64,000 bases of DNA from Trogon surrucura. Lineage: Eukaryota; Chordata; Aves; Trogoniformes; Trogonidae. Made by a program: the position numbers and the translations under genes. Positions 11,401 to 22,300 of this stretch are shown in pieces. Each line of letters starts with the position of its first letter. The first letter of the stretch is position 1. Under the pieces are notes generated by a model, which had not been told where the DNA came from, made no database searches, and saw only the letters and a program-made list of their open reading frames with translations. The DNA lies in the NCBI GenBank assembly GCA_020746105.1, contig CM036617.1, positions 138,163,845-138,227,844 on the forward strand. The letters are read 5' to 3'.

Positions 11401-14400
11401 GTGCATTAAGAATACATAAAATCGCTTAATACCTTCATAAATGAAACCACTTAGTACCTCCCTGTGAATAGAGGCCTCCCTCCTTCATTTGTAATTGTGA
11501 GATCCCATTAGTCATCCCATTAGCGACTTTGCTCTTGGATCCAGCCCAGGAGAGGTAAATTACATCGCCTTGCCTTGTGTTTACTGCTGGTGCTTATACC
11601 CAGACATTTATTTAGCATCTAGTATAAATTCCTACCCTGTCTTGCTATACTGTAAATTTTTTTGTGTGCCCAGAGCCTGCCTGGCATGTTGCGGTGTCTC
11701 CTTAGCAGATGTGCTATGCCCAGGTCTTTTTCTTTGTCAGTCTTTGCACCTGTGCTGATTTTTTGGCTTGAGTGTGACCAGAGCATCAGCCTTCCCTGTG
11801 TCTTGATAGGAAGCTGTTAGTGCTGCAACGTTGACAGCTGAACAGGTGAGCTGTGGGTGGAGAAGGGGTGCTGTTTCATGACAGTTTCAGCAATCAATAA
11901 CATTTACAGTTCAAATAGCTCTTTGAAGATGGCAGGTTTACAAGCATTAATCTTTGCTTAACATAGGAAGGGCGCTGTGTTATTCCTGAGAGATTACATC
12001 TCTTGCCTAATGATTGGAAATTCAGTATCCAATCCAGAATTAAAGCTTTGTCTTTTCTTTGGAGGACAGTTTTTTTTTCTCTTGCCATGGGGTTACCTGC
12101 AGCTGTTCCTTGTTTTCTTCAGGCAACTTCTGGTGGGATCTTTGCTTTGGATCTCTCCTTGTTCTGAGTGCCCTAGCAAGGGTGGTCAGCTGTGAACACA
12201 CCTTGAGATGCAGGGAACTATGCATCTGTTTCCTTCCTTCTTTTTTTTTTTTCCCCCACCTCTCTGTCACACAGATCCACTTGTGTGTTGGTTCAGCCCA
12301 GGCTGAGGGTAGTGGCCATTTGTTATTTTTCTAGTGGTGTTCGCTGCCAATATAGCACTTTATTTCTGCTTAAAGGTTGGAATTTTCCATCAATAATTCA
12401 ATCATCATGTTGGATTTGCAATTGTTTGCCCATGATGTGTATTGCTCTTGCTATGGGCATATATGATTTCCTGATATCCTTTAGCTTCCAGAGCACTTTG
12501 TTCTTCTGACTTCTGCTGTACATGAGGAAAGTGTGGTGGGCTAAAGCTTTACCCTTTTTCCAAGTGCTTCTGTTTCTGTCAAAAGGCCAAGATAAACCAA
12601 TTATTTAAAGAGCTGATTTCTTTCCTCAGTGGAAATACACTTAGATGCTGGTCCTGCAGCCAGTCATAGCTATAGCCTTTCTTTTTCTTGCCCTCTGCCT
12701 GGGCCATCTTCATCATTAAAGGAGGAACTTGGGAAGGGCTTAGGCTATACAGTATGGCCTCGCAAATGTGACATATTCCCTGTGTGGGAGTCCTGAGCTC
12801 TTGCTGTTGAGTGCTTGGCCCCTCCAGGCTGAGGGAGCTAGTGCTTCATCAGACCTGTCTTCGTGAGAGGTGACATCTGCGGGGAATGCCATTAAAGCTC
12901 ACCCTTGGGCCTTGTGTATTGCATCTTCTCTTGTGTGTCAGCTCAGGACCGTGAGGAATGGCCCCTGGTGAAGACCAGAGTTATTTTCCTCTTTCTTCGA
13001 AAGTGTGGTGCAAGTCCAAATCTTGCCAAAACCTCTGGAAGATGCAAAAGCCTGGTTCCCCCCGCCATATCGCATGAGAGGACTTAGGCAGATCTCCTGT
13101 CCAGCACAGGGCTGGAAACCTGTGTCCCAGTTTGTGTTAAGGATGCTGGCTTTCCCCTCTGCATCATTAAGCTGTGCAAATTGTGTCAAAGAACCAGGAC
13201 CAGAAAGCATTTTCTAGCCTGTGGAGTTTGAGGTAAGATAAAAATAACAAAAAGTGTGACTTTAAGCATCCTTTTGCATGGGTCGTGATATTAATCACAC
13301 TTCTAGTAGGCACTCTGTTTTAACTCTTGCACGTGACTCCCGCATGAATAAAATCCCATCAATGCCACCTGTGGAAAACAAAGGCTTTGAGATAAAGTAC
13401 ACTGGTCCAAAAGTTGATTTGTACTTCCGTCTTTCATTACAGGCTTTTTCCTAAATATGAGTGGAAAACTTAAGGCTGAGACTTGAGCCGAATGTTGCAG
13501 CATCTGAACTCTAAACTGGAGAACCTTTGTGTTGCCAGACAGCTGTCTAATTATGTCTCGGATGAGAAAAAAATGTGATAACCGCTAGCGTGAATCAGCA
13601 CATTTTAAATGAAAGAGTTCTTGTGGCTCCAAATGTGATGAATTTGGGAGAACAACTTTTATCTTGTTGCTCTGCAACAGATGTGTCAAAATAAGAGGAA
13701 ATGGTGATGATGTAATGTCAAAACAAGAGGAAAGGTCTTGCATGGTTTTTCTCAGACTGATCAATGCTAAAACAAAATTTAGGGAAAAAATATAGTGTGT
13801 ATGTTACATGTGAATGTAGAATACAATCCCAAATAGTTCATGGACGCTGCAGTGGTTGCAAAGGGGGATACAATGTATGCGATTTTTAGTTGGTAACAGA
13901 AGAATATCTTTAGTACGATAAAATCAAACGAACTGCCAAACAAACTGCCCAATCTCCTAATTTTTAAATCTTTCCGCTCTAGTGCTCTTTTGTGAGTGAC
14001 AGAAACAAGAACATACGTACGTTTACCAGCACAGGGATCTGGTTTTGGGGATGAGGAAGGGCAGTACCTTTCATTGATGCTGTGGCAGCTGTGGACGCAG
14101 CTGTCCCTGTGCTCCATCAGTGGGCATGGTCCATGGGAGCCTGGTCCTCTCCAGCTCCATGGTTGGGCGTTCACGGGCCAAGGGGTTCAGCTTAGTTCAG
14201 TGCGAGTCCTGAGGAATTTGGACCAAGTCCTAAAATTCAGGAGGAAGGCCCTTAACAATAATGATGTCTTTCCTTGTGATAAAGGAGAGTGATTTGGTGA
14301 GTGACTCACAGGCTATTTTGCTGGCTTTTGCCCCTCGATGCAGAATTTGACAAAAATGTCAGAACCGGTTTCTCTGCAGCGATAAGGTGCGCTTAAGGTT

Positions 14401-14491
14401 TATGATCACACTTGTGCTTAAAGGAGCGGCCAAGCCATAGCTTGCAGGCTCTGTACTGTTCGTGGTAGTTTTTGTCGCCTGTGGTTTCATG
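8471..14491. other. Presumed first intron, no recognised elements
   Basis: No exon with a supported reading frame and no clear mobile element was recognised. In one counted line (10801-10860) the plus strand has 29 T against 11 A, consistent with transcription in the plus direction. Open frames are short and none carries a recognisable domain. T-rich tracts occur at about 12068 and 12241. Confidence 0.5.
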
Positions 14492-14980
14492 GAATCATAG
14501 AATTGTCAGTGTTGGAGGGGACCTTAAAGATCATCTACTTCTAACCCCCCCGCCATGGGCAGGGACATCCCCCGCTAGATCAGACTACTCAGAGCCCCAT
14601 CCAGCCTGGCCTTAAAAACTTCCAGGGATGGGGCTTCCACCACCTCTCTGGGCAACCTGTGCCAGTGTCTCACCACCCTCATGGGGAAGAACTTCTTCCT
14701 CACGTCCAATCTAAACCGATGCATCTCTAGCTTCAATCCATTCCCTCTAGTCCTGTCACTACCTGACATCCTAAAAAACCCCTCCCCAGCTTTCTTGTAG
14801 GCCCCCTTGAGATACTGGGAGGCCATAATAAGGTCTCATCAGAACCTTCTTTTCTGCAGACTAAACAACCCCAACTCTCTCAGTCTGTGTTCATAGGAGA
14901 GGTGCTCCAGCCCTCTGATCATCCTTGTGGCCCTTCTCTGGACACGCTCCAGCACGTCCATATCTCTCTTGCACTGTGGG
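14492..14980 (-). mobile_element. CR1 LINE, 5'-truncated (copy 1)
   Basis: The plus strand begins GGAATCATAGAATTG and continues through GACCTTAAAGATCATCTA, the reverse complement of the CR1 3' end. The minus-strand frame at 14575-14826 encodes the C-terminal part of CR1 ORF2, with [39 protein letters not shown] and ARLDGALSSLI. The 3' end is present and the 5' end is cut just upstream of the region encoding the RMIRGLEHL block. It belongs to the 3'-end lineage with a 'ccctgcccatgg' box. Copy 2 lies about 110 bp away in the opposite orientation, so the two form an inverted repeat. Confidence 0.93.
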
Positions 14981-15086
14981 TTTACTGCTGGCTAACTGCT
15001 GTCCTGGGGATGCTGGATGTAGAGGGCAGGAGGACCGTGGTTGTTACACCTGGAACTTTTAACAGAGGTTCTTGCATTACATCACA

Positions 15087-15490
15087 GATTATCAGAGGGC
15101 TGGAGCACCTCTCCTGTGAGGACAGGCTGAGAGAGTTGGGGTTGTTTAGTCTGGAGAAGACAAGGCTCTGGGGAGATCTTGTAGCAGCCTTCCAGTACCT
15201 AAAGGGGGCCTACAGGAAAGCTGGGGAGGGACTTTTTACGAGAGCATGTGGTGATAGCACGAGGGGCAATGGTTTTAAGCTAGAGCAGGGTAGATTTAGA
15301 TTAGACATTGGAAAGAAGTTCTTTACTACGAGGATGGTGAGACACTGGAACAGGTTGCTCACAGAAGTTGTGGACAGCCCGTCCCTGGACATGTTCAAGG
15401 TCAGGCTGGATGGGGCTCTGAGCAACCTGGTCTAGTGGCAGGTGTCCCTGCCTCTGGCAGGGGGGATGGAACTAGATGATCTTTAAGACT
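15087..15490 (+). mobile_element. CR1 LINE, truncated at both ends (copy 2)
   Basis: From about 15087 the frame reads [20 protein letters not shown] and continues through HWNRLLTEVVDSPSLDMFK to DGALSNLV, stopping at 15435. This is the same ORF2 C-terminal region as copy 1. The 3' tail reads GGAACTAGATGATCTTTAAG and then departs from CR1; the GGTCCCTTCCAACC block and the terminal octamer repeats are missing. LINEs usually lose their 5' end, so a lost 3' terminus suggests later deletion or rearrangement. The open frame extends upstream of the homology (to 14887) only by chance, partly through the antisense of copy 1. Confidence 0.9.
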
Positions 15491-18172
15491 AATCAGGATC
15501 ATAGGGAGTGTAAGGGATGAGGAAGGGAACATGCAGGCCCTTTGGAGGCTGGTCTCTGTGTTTTTGGATGTCATGAGACTGGCATGCGAAGGTGTCTGTA
15601 GCATCAGATTAAGGTTCTGCAGAGTGTAATGCTGATAATTAACATCTGCCTTGAAGAGCAGGTGAGGAAAAATCTTCATGTAAAAAAAAAAAACCAACGC
15701 AAAACTGTTCACTGTGAAAAGGTGCTGAGCTATTTCTGTACTTCTGAAAATAGTAATTATCCTATGTGGTTATAGCACTTGAGCTCTTGGGTTTTGTACA
15801 GCTTAGCAAGGACACAGCTGATGTGGGTTTGTAAAAATCACTCTTGCCATATGGAGGCTGCCAGAATCTGTTTTCTCTTGGGCTTGAATCAGGTAGTCTA
15901 CTCATATGGAAGAAGTCCTGTGGAGACAAGGTGTTGGCAAGGAGAGGGAGTGTGTAGTCTGTTGGGATCTCCTTAGCTTGAGCATGAATGAGTGAGTATT
16001 TGTGGATGTCAGCCGTGTGATTGTTTTGCTTTATTTTGGAAGCTTTTCTTGTGGATTTGAAGCATCTCCTCTATGCCAAGATGTACCCTGGGTTCATCTT
16101 TGTCCGTTCCAGAGGAATGTCACGAGCGAGTCTGCTGTGGCGTGTGCTGCCTCTGAAAGCTGCTGTGTGCAGGATGCAGGGGGAGGTGAGGACTGAGGTG
16201 TGGGTGAGGCTGTGGCTCTGTGGGAGCATTCCTGGTGCTGGGACCTGTGTTGGTTTCCTATCCAAATGTCCAAGCTGGAAGACACACTTTATGGTGGGAG
16301 GTGGTGGCTTGGTGGCTGTGCAACCTGTGCTGCTCAACTGGGATTTCTTTGCTCTCTGCCCTGCACTGGAATAAACTCTGATAGACTTTTGTTAAATGGG
16401 AGAGGTGAGACATCAAACTCCTTTTTTAAGGACCAGACAAAAATTTCATCTTCCCCAAAACGCTCATATGCTAAAAATGCCAGGTGCTCCACAGTGTACC
16501 TGACAAGTGCTTTGTGTGACCTGCCGCCTGGAGACCTCTGTGCTGGAAGGGGGGACACCTTCACTTGCATCTGGAGGCTGAAGTCTCCATCCCTCGTGGC
16601 TTCTACCAAGATACAAGTTCATGTGTCTGTTCTCCTGGAACAGGGTGTGTATTGTAGACAATTTCAGCAGGTTAGTGGCTTGCATGGAGGATGGGGTGTA
16701 AGGACATGTTGGAGCAGCCAGGGTACACCAAGTGTTCCCAACTCCTGCCCACAGCTGTATGCACAGTGGAGCAAAGGTTTTCTTCAAGAAGAGGTGGGTG
16801 TGTTGAGCAACTAATCTCCACGAAAGGCATGTGGTAGCTAGATGCCTCCTGTTGGGTTCAGGTGCTAGCTTTGTTGTAGTATCCTCTGTCCTGCGTCCAA
16901 AACAGGATTAGGCAGTGGATGCTATTTCTTTGCTCTTAATTTAAACCTCTGGGAAGTTGGTTTTGGTTCAGAGCAGACCTGAGAAGGCTTGTCGGTTGGT
17001 TCTTAAAGCCATCAGCGCTTTTTTTTATGCTTCGCTTAACCGAAGCTCACTTTACTTGTGACAGCATTTTTAATTCGCTATTTATTTAAAGGAAGCATCA
17101 AGGGAAGGTTCAGATGCAAATTTATATTTCTTGGTTGAGCTTAATTTGGCTCTGGAACTTGTTTCTCTTATTTCAATAAAGAAGAATTTCTTGGTTTAGG
17201 CTGGGATTTTTGTGTACACTGCGTGGGTTTTGTTTGGTTTTTTTTTGTTTTTTTTTTTGCTTCTCCTCTTCCAAAAAGAGCATATAGTGGTTACCTTGGT
17301 CTACACCTTCCCTTGGATGTGAAACATATAGTTAACAGGTCCAAAACACAAGTATCCTCTCAGAGGCTTCCTCACTCATCCTGGAGCTGTTGTTGGACCT
17401 CCTTTGTGGTGCTGGGCAGGACCACTGCAACCTCTGATGGTGCTGGACAGAAAAGTGTGTTTTTGGAGTATCCTCAGGATGTGCACCACCACCAGGAATC
17501 TGGACACCACTGGGGACGGCACATCTCCTCCCACCACCCTTGCTTAGGAGGCCTGGAGCCCGTTTTGGTGAGTGACCCCAGCGAGGTGTGTGCCTTTCAA
17601 GTGAGCAGGAGGACTGTCGCTGGGTCTAGGCTGTGGAAGTGTCCCCTCCCACCCCAGTGCCCCGGTGGGAGGTACGGAGCCATCCAGCAGCAGTGGAGGC
17701 TGAGGCCGGGCTGTACCCTGCAGCATGGGGACACCACAATCGTGTGCCCTGCCTCTGGCGTCTGGCAGGATGTGCAACAGGATTTGCAGTAGTGCCACAA
17801 AACTGGGGTGCTGCTGGTGGTGTCGAGGTAGCAGAAGAATCTGGGAATGGCTGGCTGCAGGATGGGATGAGTCCTGGAGCCACCCGATGGCCTTGCCTCC
17901 CCCATTGGCTTGCCCCGCTGCTGGTGCAGGCCTGTGCTGATGGGCACTAGAGCTGGGTCACCTTGCTGGCCACTGACTAGTAGCACCAGCCACAGAAGTG
18001 CGTGGCGAAGCTGTGAACAAAGTGCTGTGAATGTGGTCTGATGCGACTGTGGCTGAGAGCCGTACAAGTGTCCATGTGCTGTCTACACTGAGCTCTTCCA
18101 CTCACAGCGGCTGGTGGCACCCATGTACTGCCGGGGTGGTAATGACTCTCCTCAGCCAGCTTCTTGGGGACC
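15491..18172. other. Presumed intron, no recognised elements
   Basis: No supported gene. Two long open frames, 16200-16814 (204 codons) and 17223-17792 (189 codons), are rich in Trp, Cys and Ser or begin in a T-run. They contain no domain I recognise and fall in stop-poor moderately GC-rich DNA, so I treat them as chance. Poly-A (about 15684) and T-rich (about 17236-17260) tracts are present. Confidence 0.45.
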
Positions 18173-18225
18173 TTAAAGGATGATTTCTTCTTCTTAAAGG
18201 ATGATTTCTTCTTCTTAAAGGATGA
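18173..18225 (+). repeat. 21-bp tandem repeat, about 2.5 copies
   Basis: The unit TTAAAGGATGATTTCTTCTT (plus a C) occurs at 18173-18193 and 18194-18214, with a partial third copy ending about 18225. The two full units are identical, so the expansion is recent or still slipping. The period is a multiple of three, so the minus-strand frame repeats a lysine/serine-rich heptad, but I see no evidence of coding. Confidence 0.85.
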
Positions 18226-18800
18226 ATCCTTCCCCCCTTTCAAGCCTTCACATGAATTACCAAAACAGTATTGATGATGTGATTGCATAAATGGATGGGT
18301 GTTATGTGAAAGGAGTGGTCACAGGTCTGTCATAGGTGCAAATGCTTCTGCAGCACCAATGTCTTGCTCACTCTCCGTCTGTTTGTGGTGTTGCTTGAGA
18401 GTGTCATTTTGATGAACAGCTGTGAGGCTTTAAATGCAATGTGAAGATGGGAACACTGAGATTTGTTTTTAGGGTGGTGCTGGTAAACTTCCTGCAGCTT
18501 GGTGGTAGAGATAATTCTGCAGGTTATGGCTCCATTGTTGTGACTGGGTCTAAGGTGAATTTAAGAAAAATGTTTTTGTTGAACAGGCTTTCCTTTCTGT
18601 TTTATCCAAAGGGAAAAACCTGTTAGGAGCCTGATCTGTTGTTCTCATTACTGAGGGAGTTTCTGAATGGAACCTAAATCTGTAATTATTTTTGTGTCCT
18701 TATCTGTGTGACATAGTGTTTTCCAGGTTGGTATCTCTGTTTTCGTAACTGGCTTGTCATGATGTGCAGTCTTAAATTCGCATACACAGAAATGGTTGCT

Positions 18801-19320
18801 TTATATATATGTGTATATATAAAATCACGGCTAGGCTTCGTGGACGAAGATGTGGGAAGGGCTCTACCCACACTTGCTACAAACCCGTTGATGGCTAAAA
18901 AGGCCAATGCGGGATGGGCAAGTCCGGTTGCAAAAGGCACAGTGGAAAGTCTCCTTAGGCAGTGTTAGCGAGGCACGGTTCTTTCTGTGTTGTCTTTTCT
19001 CCTCGAGACTAGTCCTACGTGCGTTCTCAAAGGAGGCAGCAGCGTTCTGGATGGTGTGTCTCCACGTCTCCCCATTGGAGGCCAGAGTGGACCACTGATG
19101 GTAGTCAATATGGCCAAAACTGAGGTATTGTTTCAGAGAGTCCTTGTATCTCCTCTTTGGGGCTCCTCTGTTGCGGCAGCTGATGGCGAGTTCACCATAG
19201 AGCACAATCTCAGGGAGGCGGTGAGCCTCCATCCTGCAGATGAAGCGACTGTCACCATATTGATAAACATTCTTTGGAACCACTTGGGCATCCTTTTGGG
19301 CATCGTGGTAGAATCAGCTG
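18801..19320 (-). mobile_element. RTE-clade LINE 3' end, AviRTE-like
   Basis: On the minus strand this is the 3' end of a non-LTR retrotransposon. It comprises the C-terminus of an endonuclease/reverse-transcriptase polyprotein, a short 3' UTR and an AT-rich microsatellite tail (TATATATATGTGTATATATA, 18801-18821). The layout (polyprotein ending in a Cys/His finger, short UTR, microsatellite tail) is that of RTE-type elements. The protein and UTR resemble AviRTE, described from several bird lineages and from filarial nematodes, as far as I can recall. The clade is fairly secure; the family name is from memory. Homology fades near 19320, giving the usual 5' truncation. Confidence 0.6.
18864..19283 (-). 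pseudogene. RTE-type polyprotein C-terminal fragment
   Basis: This uninterrupted 139-codon frame ends with a stop just before the 3' UTR. Visible blocks are RLPEIVLYGEL, then RNRGAPKRRYKDSLK (the conserved G-x-P-x-x-R-Y-K-D segment of RTE-like pol C-termini), HQWSTLASNGETWR, and ENARRTSLEEKRQHRKNR. The end is a finger-like CAFCNRTCPSRIGLFSHQ followed by RVC. The endonuclease and reverse-transcriptase catalytic domains are absent, so the fragment cannot act on its own. The frame is intact over 420 bp, suggesting a fairly young insertion relative to the window's MIR relics, or chance conservation. The upstream end (YQYGDSRFICRMEAHR) may already be diverged sequence. Confidence 0.6.
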
Positions 19321-22300
19321 CAGAGGACCAGCATTTGCTTAGCTTACAGCAAGCTCTTGAGCTGTCATCAGAAGGTGAAGTGCAGGATTGTTTGACTAGT
19401 CATCTGTTGCAAGGCTGTAATGCCTGGGGAGTGTGGAGAGGAGGCACTGATCACCTGCAAGACCTGCAAGAGTGAGGTTTACATGTAAACTGCTTAGAGG
19501 GAGAGAGGAATGTCTTGTAGCCCTGCATGATGCTTGCAGAGGTGGAGTCCCGTCGTGTTTCCAGAGAGCTTTGTGTTGGAGCGAAACCACGGCACACCCT
19601 CGGAGAGTGCCTCTCTCTCTGCAGGGAGGTGACAGTGGTAGCTAGAAATATTTTTCCTTTTGCGCCTGAGTGGGAGCCTGTCCCTCTGTTGCCAGCATGC
19701 TCCGTAGTGGTGCCTATTTACCTCTTTACCTGCAGAAGTACTAAAGCAGGACCTGGAGTTCAAGGCTACCTCCTGCGAGGAGCCTCCGTGCTGCTGTCTT
19801 CATCTGAAATCTGCTTCCATTTTCTTCAGCTTCTTGCTCTCAGACCTTGTGGTGCTCAAAACTGCCCTTTCCTTCCCTGCTCTCCCAAGGAGTTTTACAA
19901 AGAAATCAATAGCTGTCTAGTTATGACAGCGAAATGAAAAAAGGCTGTGACGTCTCCATAGCTACCTAAAAAGTACTCATAAAATGCTGGGGAAGAGAGT
20001 GCCCAACAATTATCCCATACATTCCTTGCATGCAGACTGAAAATCGTTAGCATTAGTTAAGTAATTGCTGCACGCTTGTCTGGTGAGAAATGTTTGGTTG
20101 CTGCAATAAATTTTTCTTCCTTTAACCTTGTGAAGCTGAAAAAAATTCATTTGTTTTACGTAGAAAATTAACTGACCTGAACTCTCTGTAGATGAACTGA
20201 TTGTAAATGTACCAGCTTAATCCAGCTTTTTTTTTTTTCCCTCCCTCTTGTGTTTCTTGTAACATCTGAAAAGAGACAGCTTGTGGCAAATTAGCCAGAG
20301 TGAGAGTACAAAAAGATTGAATTATTCCTGTTTGAGCAGTTCCCAGCATGCAAGTGCTTGCTGCTTGGTTTGTACATCATCTGTATCTTGAGTTAGCTTG
20401 CCAGAGCCGCTGTGATGGAGGTGAAAGTAAATAACCTCCAACTGGAAATCATGCCTTTGATGTAAATGATACTTTCACTGATGAACAAATAAATTCTCAC
20501 AGAGATATGAAGAACAAAACTCGTGGTTGCTCTACGTTTGAATTTCCTGCAACAAGTGTCTCGCCCAGCTGTGTGTTTCCATGAAGAGAAGCAGTTTGAC
20601 ACGCTGTCCTGTGAAGTCACTTTGCTCCTGTTGAAACGCAGCGCTGGTATGAAAATGCAGTTGTCAAAACATATGTGAGGTCGTGCTTGGCGTGCGTCTG
20701 TGCCTTACACCGCTCCGCTCACTTCGGGGCACGGCACAAAAATAACAGGCTGCAGAATTAGGTCTGCTGCGTTTAAGGCAAGGCTAAGCTTACTGTTGGG
20801 CATCTGTAAATGTGGGAGTACTTGAAACAAAATGATGTTTCTGTAGGGACTTGCCTTGACATACTGACGTGTTGCAGAGCCTCTTCCAGAGGGGAGGGAC
20901 TAAAGGGGGGTAGGAAAGCTACAGCACATGTGGCAATAGTTTAGGATCGACTACCAGGTTGTTTAGGAGAGTGTATCCAGCTGGACTGCTGATGCTAAAC
21001 TGGAATTTGGCTGTGACAGTGCAGTTAATTCCTCTTCTTACTGAATGTGCTATGTCGCTTTTGATGGCTACAGTAATTAAGAGCTGGCTTTACTGTTGCA
21101 TGTGGTGAGGAACAACGTTTCCCTTCCATAGATCCAGCTGTGTTTGTGTAGATCCCACAGTGTGTGCTTTTAAGAGCAAAACAGGGGGGCTCTCGCTGTT
21201 TTTCTGTGTGAAAAGGAAGAAATGGGACCCCACTGCCTTTGCCCTGAAACTCATTGGGGTTACTGTCTCTTTTTGCCCTAAGATATTGGGCCCTTTGTTG
21301 GTAGGATATTACTTGCTGTAAGCAGAGTGAGAAATAGCAGTTCAGTGTATGAAATGCCTGCTAGAGGCAATGAAAGTCCTGCTTCTACTTGTAGTGAGAC
21401 CTCAGCTTTACATTGTCTGACTTGCCTTGTTTTCGTGGAAACAGATATTAATGGGGCTGGAAGACCCAGTGATAGCCCAAGGGGAGATGGCTTTGCTGTT
21501 GTCACTTTTGTCTGGGTGAGCAGTTAGGGAGGTGGCTGGTGAAGAGAGGAGGCCATGCTGGTATGCCCCCACTATGTTGAGGGAGCTTGCTGCTGAAGTC
21601 TTGTGGCGTGGAAGTGAGGGACAAGGAAACTGGCCCCCCAAGAGGTATAGGGGGGGACTGGACTGGGCTGTTGAGGGTAGAGGTGGGCTTGATGGGAGGT
21701 AAGAGCTGCTCTAGAACAAGGTGCTGCAGGGCAGGTGACCCTGCTGCCTTGAAAAGTTAGAAATTGCAGCATCGAGGATACAACAGCATAGTCCAAAATA
21801 GTGTTGCTTGACATAAAAGTAGCAAAAAAGACCCTTGTGGGCTGTGAAGTTTTGTATTGGATGTGCCTAGCTAGCTAGCCATCCCTGTGCTGCTGCCTGG
21901 CTGGAGCCAGCATCCCGTGTCTTGCTGGTCCCTCCTGAGAGTGGCAGAGAGGAAGAGTGACCTTGGCAGCGTGTGACCCTCGGGTACCTCCATGGACCCC
22001 GTTGGAGGACATGATTCGTACATGCTCTGCTACCTGCTTGTGGGGTCCATCGTCTAAGCACACGTCCCTGCCCTCTGTACCACAGCCCGCAATCTCCCAC
22101 AGGCACACAAGGAAATTCAGAGTGCTGTAATTTATGCGGTGTCCTTTCTTTTAATCCTTCTTGTGTAGCTTGTGCTGCCAAGCTTTGAGGCAGAGGTTTT
22201 GCCTCCTCTATCTCGAGCCTTATGCCTGGATCTAGTTGATGTTTACACAGAACTGTGAGGGCAGCCAGAGGTTCTCCAGGGATTGATAGAAGCCATACAT

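Noticed and set aside
16200..16814. 204-codon plus-strand open frame
   Set aside because: Trp/Cys/Ser-rich, no domain, no splice context. About this many long frames are expected by chance in 64 kb.
17223..17792. 189-codon plus-strand open frame starting in a T-run
   Set aside because: Begins with a low-complexity Phe/Val stretch, His/Ser-rich, no recognisable family.
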